64,000 bases of DNA, taken from assembly GCF_024204665.1 (NCBI RefSeq), contig NZ_CP100355.1, positions 3,515,451-3,579,450 on the forward strand, in the 5' to 3' direction. The stretch is from Natronosalvus rutilus. GTDB lineage: Archaea > Halobacteriota > Halobacteria > Halobacteriales > Natrialbaceae. The notes under the pieces are model-generated. The model did not search any database and was not told the DNA's origin. It saw only the letters and a list, made by a program, of their open reading frames with translations. Position numbers and translations under genes: made by a program. Of the stretch, positions 53,172 through 61,218 are shown in pieces. Numbering within the stretch: the stretch's first letter is position 1; each line of letters opens with the position of its first letter.

Positions 53172-53852
53172 GTGGCTGACTCGAGTTACCACTACGTGTA
53201 CGGGATCGTCGCCTCGAGCGACGCCAACGCGATCTCGCTCGAGGAAGACGACGATTCGGACCGAGAGACGCTGCCCGTGGAGGGGGCGGGCGTTGCTGGG
53301 GCAACCGAGTTGTACCCGGTATCCCACGGTCGACTTGCCGCGCTGGCGTCGCCGATCGACGTGACCGATCCCGAGGAGACCGACGAGGACGCGAAACGCC
53401 ACGACGCGGTGCTCCGCGCGCTGTTGACCGAGAACGGCGGCCGAACGATCGTTCCGATGCGATTCGGTATGGTCTTCGAAAGCGAGCGCGCGCTGAAGAA
53501 CGTCCTCCGCGGTGGCCGCGGCGCGTTCAGACGAACGCTTCACGACATCGACAACAGGGTCGAACTCGGCCTGAAGGTCGTTCGCGAGCAGGACGCGACC
53601 GTCGATGACGAGACGATCGTCGAGCGGGTGAGCGACGAACTCGAGCCACTGGCCACGAGCAGCGTCGATAGCGGGGAGTTCAGTGATCGGCTTATACTCA
53701 ACCGCTCCTATCTCGTCGACCGGTCGGAGCGCGAGGCGTTCGACACCGCCGTCGGCGAACTCGAGGCCGACCTCGAGGACGTGATGATCCGGTACTCGGG
53801 GCCGTTCGCGCCGTACAGTTTCGTCGACGTCAAGATCGGGGCCCAGCGATGA
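53172..53852 (+). CDS. gvpF: gas vesicle protein GvpF
   Basis: 226 residues of the GvpF/GvpL family: YHYVYGIVASSDANAI at the start, then HDAVLRALLTENGGRTIVPMRF, GMVFESERALKNVL and a C-terminal ferredoxin-like fold ending FAPYSFVDVKI. GvpF is a minor, essential gas vesicle protein that binds GvpA during assembly in Halobacterium. Start GTG at 53172. It opens a tightly overlapping operon (the stop overlaps gvpG by 4 bases). Unusually, no gvpA gene lies upstream. Confidence 0.93.
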   Translation: MADSSYHYVYGIVASSDANAISLEEDDDSDRETLPVEGAGVAGATELYPVSHGRLAALASPIDVTDPEETDEDAKRHDAVLRALLTENGGRTIVPMRFGMVFESERALKNVLRGGRGAFRRTLHDIDNRVELGLKVVREQDATVDDETIVERVSDELEPLATSSVDSGEFSDRLILNRSYLVDRSEREAFDTAVGELEADLEDVMIRYSGPFAPYSFVDVKIGAQR

Positions 53853-54115
53853 TGGCGATCATCGTTGACGACCTGCTCGTCCGCCCGTTCGTCGGCCTCG
53901 TCAACACGTTGCACACGATGGCGATCAACGAACTGTACGACATCGAGGCCCTCGAGAACGAGCGCAAGGAAAACCGACTCCTCTACGAACTCGGCGAACG
54001 GTCGAAAGCCGAGTACGAGGAGCGCAGAGACGAAATCGAAGCCGAACTCGAACTCGCTCGCGAGGTCCACGAGGAACTCACGAGCGGACGCGTGGAGGTC
54101 CGAACCAATGACTGA
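53849..54115 (+). CDS. gvpG: gas vesicle protein GvpG
   Basis: 88 residues. VDDLLVRPFVGLVNTLHTMA and NELYDIEALENERKENRLLY are the GvpG family core, followed by a coiled coil (EYEERRDEIEAELELAREVHEE). GvpG is a minor assembly protein needed for gas vesicle formation in Halobacterium. The ATGA overlap with gvpF and 8-base overlap with gvpH indicate coupled translation. Confidence 0.92.
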   Translation: MMAIIVDDLLVRPFVGLVNTLHTMAINELYDIEALENERKENRLLYELGERSKAEYEERRDEIEAELELAREVHEELTSGRVEVRTND

Positions 54116-54935
54116 CGAACCACCAGATCCCCCAGATTCACCCGACGGCCCGCCCGAGGAACCACCCGAGGAACCGTCTGAAGAACCATCCGAAGAATCA
54201 CCCGAGACGCCACCGAACGACGGCGACGACAATCAGATGTCCGACTCGAGCCAGTCGTCCGATCAGGAATCGGCTGCGGGAGACGACGAGGCCGACGAAC
54301 CCGGCAACCAACCGAACGAGCGAGCGGATCAGTCCAATGAACACGGAGACGAGCGTCGTCCATCGCCCCCGTCCTCCAGTCGGCACCAGTCGGAGTCCGG
54401 ATTCGAGGCCAGGCCGGGCGGACAGCTCCTGTCGCGGCTCTTTCGGCTCCTCGAGTCGGGCGCCGAGAGCGGGACCGGATTCGGCGGCGCGTACGGAAAC
54501 GCGCCCTTCGGCGACTCGACCCGACGCGACGACGGTAGCCGTTTCAGGTTCGACACCGACGTCGACCTGACGTTCAGCTCGATCGAACCCGCCGGTGACG
54601 ACGCTCGTCGAAATCGGCGTCGCGGATTGCACGACGAGCGCTCGCCCGAGCGCGCTCGACGCGACGCGATCCCGTCGATCGACGTCGCGAAGCGACGATA
54701 CGGGACGGAACTCGAGGTCGTGGCCGACGTCTCGGCAGTCGGGGAAGATCGGGTCCGCGTCGGGTTCGACGACGACGACCTCGTCCTGGCCGACGACGAC
54801 GGCCACGAGCTGTCGCGCGTGAGTCTGCCGTGGCCGGAAACGGAGGCCGACGCGACGGTGAACAACGGCATCCTTACGGTGCGGGTGACCCGGGTAGACG
54901 CCCCCGACCCCGTGGACGGTGAGACCGATGAGTGA
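54108..54935 (+). CDS. gvpH: gas vesicle protein GvpH (Hsp20-like)
   Basis: 275 residues. About 1-105 is an unusual Pro/Glu/Asp/Ser-rich tract (PEEPPEEPSEEPSEESPE), then a GGQLLSRLFRLLESGAESG region, and a C-terminal alpha-crystallin/Hsp20-like domain from about 185 (AIPSIDVAKRRYGTELEVVAD, then SLPWPETEADATVNNGILTV). In Halobacterium GvpH is a small chaperone-like protein that is not strictly essential. The long acidic-proline N-terminus is larger than expected. ATG at 54108 overlaps gvpG by 8 bases; the next gene starts 8 bases before its stop. Confidence 0.85.
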   Translation: MTDEPPDPPDSPDGPPEEPPEEPSEEPSEESPETPPNDGDDNQMSDSSQSSDQESAAGDDEADEPGNQPNERADQSNEHGDERRPSPPSSSRHQSESGFEARPGGQLLSRLFRLLESGAESGTGFGGAYGNAPFGDSTRRDDGSRFRFDTDVDLTFSSIEPAGDDARRNRRRGLHDERSPERARRDAIPSIDVAKRRYGTELEVVADVSAVGEDRVRVGFDDDDLVLADDDGHELSRVSLPWPETEADATVNNGILTVRVTRVDAPDPVDGETDE

Positions 54936-55836
54936 AACGAACGAAGTAGGTGACGAAATCGACATCGAGGCCGACGACCTCGAGTCGGTCGTCGAAACCG
55001 GCAGCGCCGCACTCGACGCCCTCGAGGACGACCTCGCCGACGTCGACGCACTCGGCGAACTCGACGACGACGTGCTCGAGGACGTGCGGCAGAACCTCCA
55101 CGCGCTCGAGGACGTGACGACGGCCCTCGCCGAGTTCATCGAGGCGATGGACCTCGAAGACCTGGCCGAGGTCGTCGAGCCAGGCGAGTTGCTCGACGCG
55201 ATCGACGTCGGCGAGATCCCGGATGCGCTGCAGTCGGGAGAAATCGCCGACGCGGTCAACGTGACCGCCTTGCTCGACGCGCTCAACCTGCTCGAGGCGT
55301 GGGGCGCGACCGACGTGACCGACGTGCTCAGGGAGGGTGACGATCTTACAGACACCCTCGAGGACGTGAGCGAGGAGGATTCGGCCGTCGGCGCGGCGGC
55401 GTCGACGGTAACGGACGACGATGGCGACGATGACGATGACGACCTCCTTGAGGACCAACTCGACGTCAGCGCCGAGGAAACCATGGACGCCCTCGACGTC
55501 GACGTACTCGAGGACCCCGAGTACGTGCAGGTTTCGATCCAGCAGGCCGCGATGGAGGCCATCGACGGCGTTCGCTGGACGCTGCTCGAGACCCACGAGC
55601 AGTTCGAGAAGCTCTACGAGTTCAACCGGGAACGAATGCGCCGCCAGGACCGCGGGACCACGTCTCGGAACCCGACCGCGGCGTCGACCATGCCGGTCGC
55701 CCGGGCGGACCTCGGAAGCGACAGCCGCTACTCGACGGTTCCCCAGCAGGTCAAGCTGTCGACGGCACCCGCCCGACGGCGGATCTACGGCAGACGATTC
55801 GAGATCGAACGGAAACGCCAGCGGGGTGAGCGCTGA
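54928..55836 (+). CDS. protein in the gvpI position, unusually long and acidic
   Basis: 302 residues from ATG 54928. Much of residues 1-190 is repeated amphipathic, acidic helices (SAALDALEDDLADVDALGEL; LHALEDVTTALAEFIEAMDL; DVGEIPDALQSGEIADAVNV). After an Asp run (DDDGDDDDDDLL), a second half ends in a basic tail (ARRRIYGRRFEIERKRQRGE). Halobacterium gvpI is small and basic, so only the tail and position between gvpH and gvpJ argue for GvpI; the acidic part is unlike it. It could be a GvpI fused to an extra domain or a different protein. It overlaps gvpH by 8 bases and touches gvpJ. Confidence 0.7.
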   Translation: MSETNEVGDEIDIEADDLESVVETGSAALDALEDDLADVDALGELDDDVLEDVRQNLHALEDVTTALAEFIEAMDLEDLAEVVEPGELLDAIDVGEIPDALQSGEIADAVNVTALLDALNLLEAWGATDVTDVLREGDDLTDTLEDVSEEDSAVGAAASTVTDDDGDDDDDDLLEDQLDVSAEETMDALDVDVLEDPEYVQVSIQQAAMEAIDGVRWTLLETHEQFEKLYEFNRERMRRQDRGTTSRNPTAASTMPVARADLGSDSRYSTVPQQVKLSTAPARRRIYGRRFEIERKRQRGER

Positions 55837-56297
55837 TGGTCGACGCCGTTCAGCCAAGCCGTCAGCAGGCCGACCTCGCGGACGTCGTCGAGATGCTGCT
55901 CGACAAGGGGATCGTGATCAACGCCGACATCGCCGTCTCCATCGGCGATACCCAGCTACTCGGTATCCAGCTTCGCGCCGCCATCGCCTCCTTCGAGACG
56001 GCCGCGAAGTACGGCCTCGAGTTCCCCGAGGGGACGGACATGCGCCGCGTGGCGGAGGCCGCGGGCGAACCGGAACTCGCGGAGGAGGATCGGCGGCTGA
56101 TCCCACCCGTCGCACCAGTTCACGGTGTGAATGTGACTAGCGAGGACGACCAGATGGAACGTTCGGACGCGGACGACTCGAGTGAGGACGAATCGGACGA
56201 CGATACCGAGAACTCGAGTGCGGACGGGTCGGCTGATGAAACCGAACGCGAAGACGACGCACCTGAAGCCGAAACCGACGGAGGCGAGAACACGTGA
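55836..56297 (+). CDS. gvpJ: gas vesicle protein GvpJ
   Basis: 153 residues. The GvpA/J/M family core runs about 12-60: LADVVEMLLDKGIVINADIA, VSIGDTQLLGIQLRAAIASF and ETAAKYGLEFP. The rest is an acidic, disordered tail with repeated Asp/Glu/Ser. GvpJ is a minor GvpA-like protein required for gas vesicle nucleation or growth. The TGATG junction with the preceding gene and the 4-base overlap with gvpK show coupled translation. Confidence 0.92.
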   Translation: MVDAVQPSRQQADLADVVEMLLDKGIVINADIAVSIGDTQLLGIQLRAAIASFETAAKYGLEFPEGTDMRRVAEAAGEPELAEEDRRLIPPVAPVHGVNVTSEDDQMERSDADDSSEDESDDDTENSSADGSADETEREDDAPEAETDGGENT

Positions 56298-56641
56298 CCA
56301 CGATCGACGTCGGCGAGGACGGCAACGCCCGCCAGGGGCTATTGACCCTCGTCATCGCCGTCGTGGAACTCCTCGTCGAGGCGCTCGAACGGGAGGCGAT
56401 CCGGCGGATGGAGTCCCCGGATCTCACCGACGAGGAGGTCGACCGTCTGGGGCGCCAGCTCGCGTCCATCGAGGCCGAACTCGAGCAGCTGAAAGCCGAC
56501 GAGGGGATCAAGGAGGGCGTCGCCGACCTCCGGAACGATCTCGACGGCCTGGTCAGCGACGCGATCAGGCAACTCGAGGACGATCCGACGAACGTCGAGA
56601 CGGGCCACGCCGTCCTCGGAGGTGACGACGGTGGGACGTGA
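56294..56641 (+). CDS. gvpK: gas vesicle protein GvpK
   Basis: 115 residues from GTG 56294. The family pattern is ARQGLLTLVIAVVELLVEAL, EREAIRRMESPDLTDEEVDR and GRQLASIEAELEQLK. GvpK is a helical minor protein needed for gas vesicle formation. It overlaps gvpJ by 4 bases (GTGA) and gvpL by 11-20 bases depending on the gvpL start. Confidence 0.9.
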   Translation: MTTIDVGEDGNARQGLLTLVIAVVELLVEALEREAIRRMESPDLTDEEVDRLGRQLASIEAELEQLKADEGIKEGVADLRNDLDGLVSDAIRQLEDDPTNVETGHAVLGGDDGGT

Positions 56642-57659
56642 ACCGCGCGAGGCCACGGCCCAGGAACGGGACGCGAACCGTGACGACCCGGCAGGTCGCG
56701 ACGCCGAACCCGTTTCGGACGCCGACGAGACCCCCGACTTCGCCGAGGGACGGTACGTCTACTGCATCGTCACGCTCGAGGCCGACGGCGAGGCCGATCT
56801 GGACGTCGGGGGGATCGACGACGAACCCGTGTCGGTCGTCGCGCTCGATCGCGAAGATGGGGACAGGGACGGAGACGGGAACCTGACCCTCGCCGCAGTC
56901 GTTCACGCGTGTGACTCGCTGTACGACTCGGCCGACATCGCGCAGGTCAAGCGCTGGCTGGTCCGCCACCAGACAGTCATCGATCGGGCGAGCCAGCAGT
57001 TCGGTACGCCCCTGCCGTTCCAGTTCGACACCATCGTCCGGGGCGACGACGACGCCGTCCGCGGGTGGCTCGCCGACCAGCGGACCCCGCTCGAGGCGGC
57101 GCTCGCGGATCTCGCCAGCCACGCGGAGTACCGGATCGAGGTCGTCGAGACCGATCCGCCCGACGAGGAGATGCTGGTCGAGCGCGACGACGAACTCGCG
57201 TCGCTGGCCGAAGAGCGAGAGGGGGCCTCGGAGGGACGCGCGTTCCTCCTCGAGAAGCAGTTCGATCAGCGGATCAGGGACCTCCGGCGCGACCGGCGAG
57301 CGTCTATACGGGAGTCCCTGCGCCAGTCGCTCGAGTCGTGTACGCGGGAGGTACAGGTGCTTGAGCGCCAGCCATCGGTGAGTCTCTCCAGCGGTTCCGG
57401 CAGGGCTGGAAAACCGGCAGACGGAACGCGGCTCTGTCGGCTGACCGTCCTCGCCCGGGAGAGCGAGGAGGAGACGGTCGGTTCGGTACTCGACGACGTC
57501 GCCGAGAAACCGGGGCTCGAGGTCCGGTTCACCGGGCCGTGGCCGCCATACTCGTTCGCGCCCACGCTCGGAGAGGAGATGGACGCTGCCGCGAGTGGTG
57601 ATCGGAGTACGAGCACGGAGACGAAAACGAGCACCGAGACGGGTGATCGCCAACGATGA
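56622..57659 (+). CDS. gvpL: gas vesicle protein GvpL (GvpF/GvpL family)
   Basis: 345 residues, a longer paralogue of GvpF. EGRYVYCIVTLEADGEADLD begins the domain at about 42, RASQQFGTPLPFQFDTIVRG (about 120-139) is the family centre, and the end LEVRFTGPWPPYSFAP corresponds to the GvpF end. A coiled region (about 185-235) and disordered ends make it longer than GvpF. GvpL interacts with most accessory Gvp proteins in Halobacterium. Start is GTG 56622, with GTG 56631 possible. The stop overlaps gvpM by 4 bases. Confidence 0.9.
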   Translation: MTTVGREPREATAQERDANRDDPAGRDAEPVSDADETPDFAEGRYVYCIVTLEADGEADLDVGGIDDEPVSVVALDREDGDRDGDGNLTLAAVVHACDSLYDSADIAQVKRWLVRHQTVIDRASQQFGTPLPFQFDTIVRGDDDAVRGWLADQRTPLEAALADLASHAEYRIEVVETDPPDEEMLVERDDELASLAEEREGASEGRAFLLEKQFDQRIRDLRRDRRASIRESLRQSLESCTREVQVLERQPSVSLSSGSGRAGKPADGTRLCRLTVLARESEEETVGSVLDDVAEKPGLEVRFTGPWPPYSFAPTLGEEMDAAASGDRSTSTETKTSTETGDRQR

Positions 57660-58045
57660 AACCCGACCGAGACGACGACGCGCTGGTCGACGTCCTCGAC
57701 GTGCTCCTGCGCGACGGCGCGGTCGTGCGCGCCGACGTAATCGTCTCCGTCGCGGAAATTCCGCTCGTGGGCATCAAACTGTCCGCCGCAATCGCCGGCA
57801 TGGAGACGATGACCGACTACGGCCTCTTCGAGGACTGGGACACGACGCGGCGCACTCGAGCGGTCGAGCGCCGCCAGTACGGCCATCGGCGAGGCAACGA
57901 CGACCGCGAGGACGCAGACGAGGAGCGCGACTTCCAGGACCACCCCACGATGCGCCCGCAGGGGGAGCCGCGGCGATGGACGCCGGCGCCGGAGGACGAG
58001 CGAGAACGTGAACGTCCGCAGCCATCTACCGTCTCCGAGGAGTGA
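57656..58045 (+). CDS. gvpM: gas vesicle protein GvpM
   Basis: 129 residues. The GvpA/J/M core spans about 8-55: ALVDVLDVLLRDGAVVRADV, IVSVAEIPLVGIKLSAAIAG and METMTDYGLFEDW. A charged, disordered tail follows. GvpM is a minor GvpA-like protein. It is the last gene of the operon; a 110-base gap separates it from the MaoC gene on the opposite strand. No shell gene gvpA follows. Confidence 0.9.
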   Translation: MKPDRDDDALVDVLDVLLRDGAVVRADVIVSVAEIPLVGIKLSAAIAGMETMTDYGLFEDWDTTRRTRAVERRQYGHRRGNDDREDADEERDFQDHPTMRPQGEPRRWTPAPEDERERERPQPSTVSEE

Positions 58046-58155
58046 TCGCGACAGCGGGGCCGACGTCGGCCGACGGCCGATGGACGACTCGCAAATTGGC
58101 TAGACGACTCGCGAACTGAATCGAACCGAACTCGAGCGGCCGCTCCAGTTTTAGT

Positions 58156-58632
58156 TCAGTCGTCCGAATCAGCGTCCGTCTCCGCGAACTTGCGCTTGAG
58201 CGAGAGGACAGTTCGGGAGAACGAACAGACGAGCTCGTCGTCCTGGTTGAACACCTCGACGGCCATCGTGACGACGCCGCGCTCGCTGTCGCTGGTCTCG
58301 CGTTTGTCGGTCACCGTCGACTGGACGCGGATCGTGTCCCCGTGAAACACCGGCGTCGGGTGCTCGACGTCGTCGTAGTTCAGGTTCGCGACGATCGTGC
58401 CGTCCGTGGTCTCGGGAATCGAGATGCCGACGGCCAGCGCCAGCGTGTAGATACCGTTGACCAGTCGTTCGCCGAACTGGGTCTCCTGGGCGAAGGTCTC
58501 GTCGAGGTGCAACGGCTGCTGGTTCATCGTCATGTCGCAGAATCGCTGGTTGTCGCCTTCGGAAATCGTCCGTCGGCGCTGGTGTTCGATCGTCTCGCCC
58601 ACCTCGAACTCCTCGTAGTACAGGCCGGTCAT
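58156..58632 (-). CDS. MaoC family (R)-hydratase, candidate mesaconyl-CoA or enoyl-CoA hydratase
   Basis: 158 residues of one hotdog fold: GLYYEEFEVGETIEHQRRRT, then the catalytic hydratase-2 region DNQRFCDMTMNQQPLHLDET (about 30-49) with Asp/His. LVNGIYTLALAVGISI and YDDVEHPTPVFHGDTIRVQS follow. It adds water to a 2-enoyl-CoA. Neighbours (glutamate dehydrogenases, CitE-type lyase, and the mutase across the gvp operon) suggest mesaconyl-CoA hydratase of the methylaspartate cycle, but short-chain enoyl-CoA hydratase cannot be excluded. Start ATG at 58632, as the in-frame upstream extension is not family-like. Confidence 0.82.
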   Translation of the reverse strand: MTGLYYEEFEVGETIEHQRRRTISEGDNQRFCDMTMNQQPLHLDETFAQETQFGERLVNGIYTLALAVGISIPETTDGTIVANLNYDDVEHPTPVFHGDTIRVQSTVTDKRETSDSERGVVTMAVEVFNQDDELVCSFSRTVLSLKRKFAETDADSDD

Positions 58633-58872
58633 CGTCTCGAGCGTCGACGGGGGCGAGTAAAATGACACCGATCGATCCCTGCCCGACGCCGTAGCCGTGG
58701 CCCCCATCGGGGTGCAAGTATTGCCCAATCCGAGGAATAATAGCAAGGATTAAGCGTCGGCCTCGGGAAATCCGAACGAATGCGTCGACGCGCCCGTCTC
58801 CTCTCGACGAGGTCGTCGACGGGTTGGTCTAGACACCGTCCGTGACGGACCGTGTCCGTTCCCAGAGATACC

Positions 58873-60159
58873 ATGGTAACCGCTGAATCCACGTCAGAAC
58901 CAGAACGCGAACCCGAGGCAGAGTCAGCCGTCGAAACCGCTCGCGCGCAACTCGAGCGTGCCGCTGCACACCTCGACGTCGACGACGGCATCATCGAGCG
59001 GCTCCGGCACCCCGACTCGGTCTACCAGGTGGCGATTCCGCTCAAGCGCGACAGCGGAACGACCGAGATCCTCACTGGCTACCGGGCCCACCACGACGAC
59101 GTTCGCGGCCCCTACAAGGGCGGCATCCGGTACCATCCGGACGTCTCCGAGGAGGAGTGTGTCGCGCTCTCGATGTGGATGACCTGGAAGTGCGGCGTCA
59201 TGAATCTCCCCTTCGGCGGCGCCAAAGGTGGCATCGTCGTCGATCCCAAGGACCTGAGCGAGACGGAAGAAGAGCGACTCACGCGACGCCTGGCGGAAGA
59301 ACTGCGCCCCGTCATCGGACCGATGAAGGACATCCCCGCGCCGGACATGGGCACGAACCCGCAGATGATGGCGTGGTTCATGGACGCCTACTCGATGCAA
59401 GAAGGCGAGACGCAGCCCGGAATCGTCACCGGGAAGCCGCCCGCCGTGGGCGGCAGCGAAGGACGCGAGGAAGCACCCGGACGGAGCGTCGGGATCATCG
59501 CCGAGAAGGCCATCGAACACTACGGCTGGGACATCACGGACACGACCGTCGCCGTCCAGGGCTTCGGGAGCGTCGGTGCCTACGCCGCCCGCTACCTCGA
59601 CGACCACGGTGCCAGCGTCGTCGCCGTCAGCGACGTCGACGGCGCGATTTACGACCCCGACGGGCTCGACACTAACGACGTCGAGGACCACGACGCTCGC
59701 CCGGGGATGGTCTCGGGATACGACGCCCCCGAGCAGCTCACCAACGCCGAGTTGCTCGAGCTGGACGTCGACGTCCTGATTCCCGCGGCGATCGGTAACG
59801 TCCTGACGGCAGACAACGCCAACGACGTCCAGGCAGACATGATCGTCGAGGGTGCCAACGGGCCGACCACCTCGCGAGCGGACTCGGTCTTCGAGCAACG
59901 CGAGATTCCGGTGGTCCCCGACATCCTCGCGAACGCCGGCGGTGTCACCGTCTCGTACTTCGAGTGGCTCCAAAATACGAATCGGCGTGCCTGGTCGCTC
60001 GAGCGCGTCCACGACGAACTCGAGACGGAAATGCTCCAGGCCTGGAACGCCGTGCGAACGGAGTACGAAGCTCGCGACGTCACCTGGCGCGACGCCGCGT
60101 ACATCGTCTCCCTCAAGCGGATCGCCGAGGCCCACGACGCTCGCGGCCTCTGGCCCTGA
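58873..60159 (+). CDS. Glu/Leu/Phe/Val dehydrogenase (glutamate dehydrogenase paralogue 1)
   Basis: 428 residues. The substrate domain has [20 protein letters not shown] and [14 protein letters not shown] with the active-site Lys. [20 protein letters not shown] is typical of hexameric dehydrogenases; the Rossmann half starts [19 protein letters not shown] (GxGxxG). It deaminates glutamate to 2-oxoglutarate or the reverse; coenzyme specificity is not clear. A relative is at 61219, about 1 kb later, with the CitE-family gene between. Start ATG at 58873; GTG 58852 would add seven residues. The upstream MaoC gene is divergent. Confidence 0.92.
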   Translation: MVTAESTSEPEREPEAESAVETARAQLERAAAHLDVDDGIIERLRHPDSVYQVAIPLKRDSGTTEILTGYRAHHDDVRGPYKGGIRYHPDVSEEECVALSMWMTWKCGVMNLPFGGAKGGIVVDPKDLSETEEERLTRRLAEELRPVIGPMKDIPAPDMGTNPQMMAWFMDAYSMQEGETQPGIVTGKPPAVGGSEGREEAPGRSVGIIAEKAIEHYGWDITDTTVAVQGFGSVGAYAARYLDDHGASVVAVSDVDGAIYDPDGLDTNDVEDHDARPGMVSGYDAPEQLTNAELLELDVDVLIPAAIGNVLTADNANDVQADMIVEGANGPTTSRADSVFEQREIPVVPDILANAGGVTVSYFEWLQNTNRRAWSLERVHDELETEMLQAWNAVRTEYEARDVTWRDAAYIVSLKRIAEAHDARGLWP

Positions 60160-60202
60160 CCGGATCCGCAGATTCACGTTTCTTCTCTTCGAAACGATAG
60201 AT

Positions 60203-61078
60203 ATGACACGTCGAAGCGTCCTGTTCACGCCCGGTGATCGGCCCGAGATGCTACGCAACGCGCCGACCGCCGGCGCCGACGTCCTCGTCTTCGATCTCGA
60301 AGACGCCGTCTCACCCGCCCGGACCGCCGAGGCGCGAACGATCGTTCGCGAGGTGCTCACCGATCCGGACTTCGATCCCGACTGCGAGGTGTGCGTGCGG
60401 GTCAACGCCGCGCCGGATGAGGCGCGAGCCGACCTCGAGGCAATCCTCGGGGGCGACGCGGGTGAAGAACTTCGGCTTGACGCCATCATGCAACCGAAAG
60501 TCGAGTCGGCGGCGGACGTCGACCAGCTGGCGGGCGTACTGGACACGCACGACGCCTCCGCACCGATCCTGGCGCTGATCGAAACTGCCGGCGGCGTCCT
60601 GAACGCACCCGACGTCGCTGCGACGGCGGCGACCGACGCCCTCGTCTTCGGCGCCGAGGACCTCTCGGCGGACATCGGCGCGACGCGGACCGACGAGGGG
60701 CTCGAGGTGCTCTACGCTCGCGAGCGCGTGGTGATCGCCGCAGCGGCCAACGGCGTCGACGCCATCGACACCGTCTACACCGACTTCGGCGACGAGGGCG
60801 GCCTGGTCGAGGAAACCGAGTTCGCCATTCAGTTGGGGTACGACGGGAAGATGGCGATCCACCCGGCACAGGTCGGGCCGATCAACGAGGCGTTCACCCC
60901 CGAATCCGCAGAGGTCGAGTGGGCCGAGGCCGTCCTGGAGGGGAAACGCGAGGCCGACGCGGACGGTCGAGGAGTCTTCGAGGTCGACGGGCAGATGATC
61001 GACGCCCCGCTAATCGCCCAGGCCGAGCGGATCCTCGAGCGTGCGGAGGCAGCGGCCGATTTCGACGGCGGCGCGTGA
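60203..61078 (+). CDS. HpcH/HpaI aldolase family CitE-like lyase (candidate methylmalyl-CoA lyase)
   Basis: 291 residues of the TIM-barrel CitE family. MTRRSVLFTPGDRPEMLRNA and ADVLVFDLEDAVSPARTAEA start it. The key residues appear in CVRVNAAPDE (Arg), LALIETAGGVLNAPDV (Glu) and LVFGAEDLSADIGATR (Asp/Glu for the metal); GKMAIHPAQVGPINEAF follows. Members split or form (S)-malyl-CoA, beta-methylmalyl-CoA or citryl-CoA. In haloarchaea such proteins serve the methylaspartate cycle. It lies 43 bases after the first glutamate dehydrogenase gene on the same strand. Confidence 0.85.
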   Translation: MTRRSVLFTPGDRPEMLRNAPTAGADVLVFDLEDAVSPARTAEARTIVREVLTDPDFDPDCEVCVRVNAAPDEARADLEAILGGDAGEELRLDAIMQPKVESAADVDQLAGVLDTHDASAPILALIETAGGVLNAPDVAATAATDALVFGAEDLSADIGATRTDEGLEVLYARERVVIAAAANGVDAIDTVYTDFGDEGGLVEETEFAIQLGYDGKMAIHPAQVGPINEAFTPESAEVEWAEAVLEGKREADADGRGVFEVDGQMIDAPLIAQAERILERAEAAADFDGGA

Positions 61079-61188
61079 TCCCGTCTCGGGTGTACGTGCA
61101 GGTGCTGCAGGTGCCGTCCGTCGAGGCAGCGTTCGTGTATCGATGACGAGTACAGTCTTCTCGTCTAATATTCACCCTTGTCGACGCG

Positions 61189-61195
61189 CTTTTAC
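61189..61195 (+). promoter_or_regulatory. TATA box of the second glutamate dehydrogenase gene
   Basis: cttttac lies 24-30 bases before the ATG at 61219, consistent with a leaderless mRNA and an independent promoter. Confidence 0.5.
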
Positions 61196-61218
61196 CGGCT
61201 TCCTCAGAATGTGATCGT

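Noticed and set aside
58924-60675. 583-codon minus-strand open frame over glutamate dehydrogenase and the CitE-like gene
   Set aside because: It crosses two well-defined genes on the other strand and lacks any domain.
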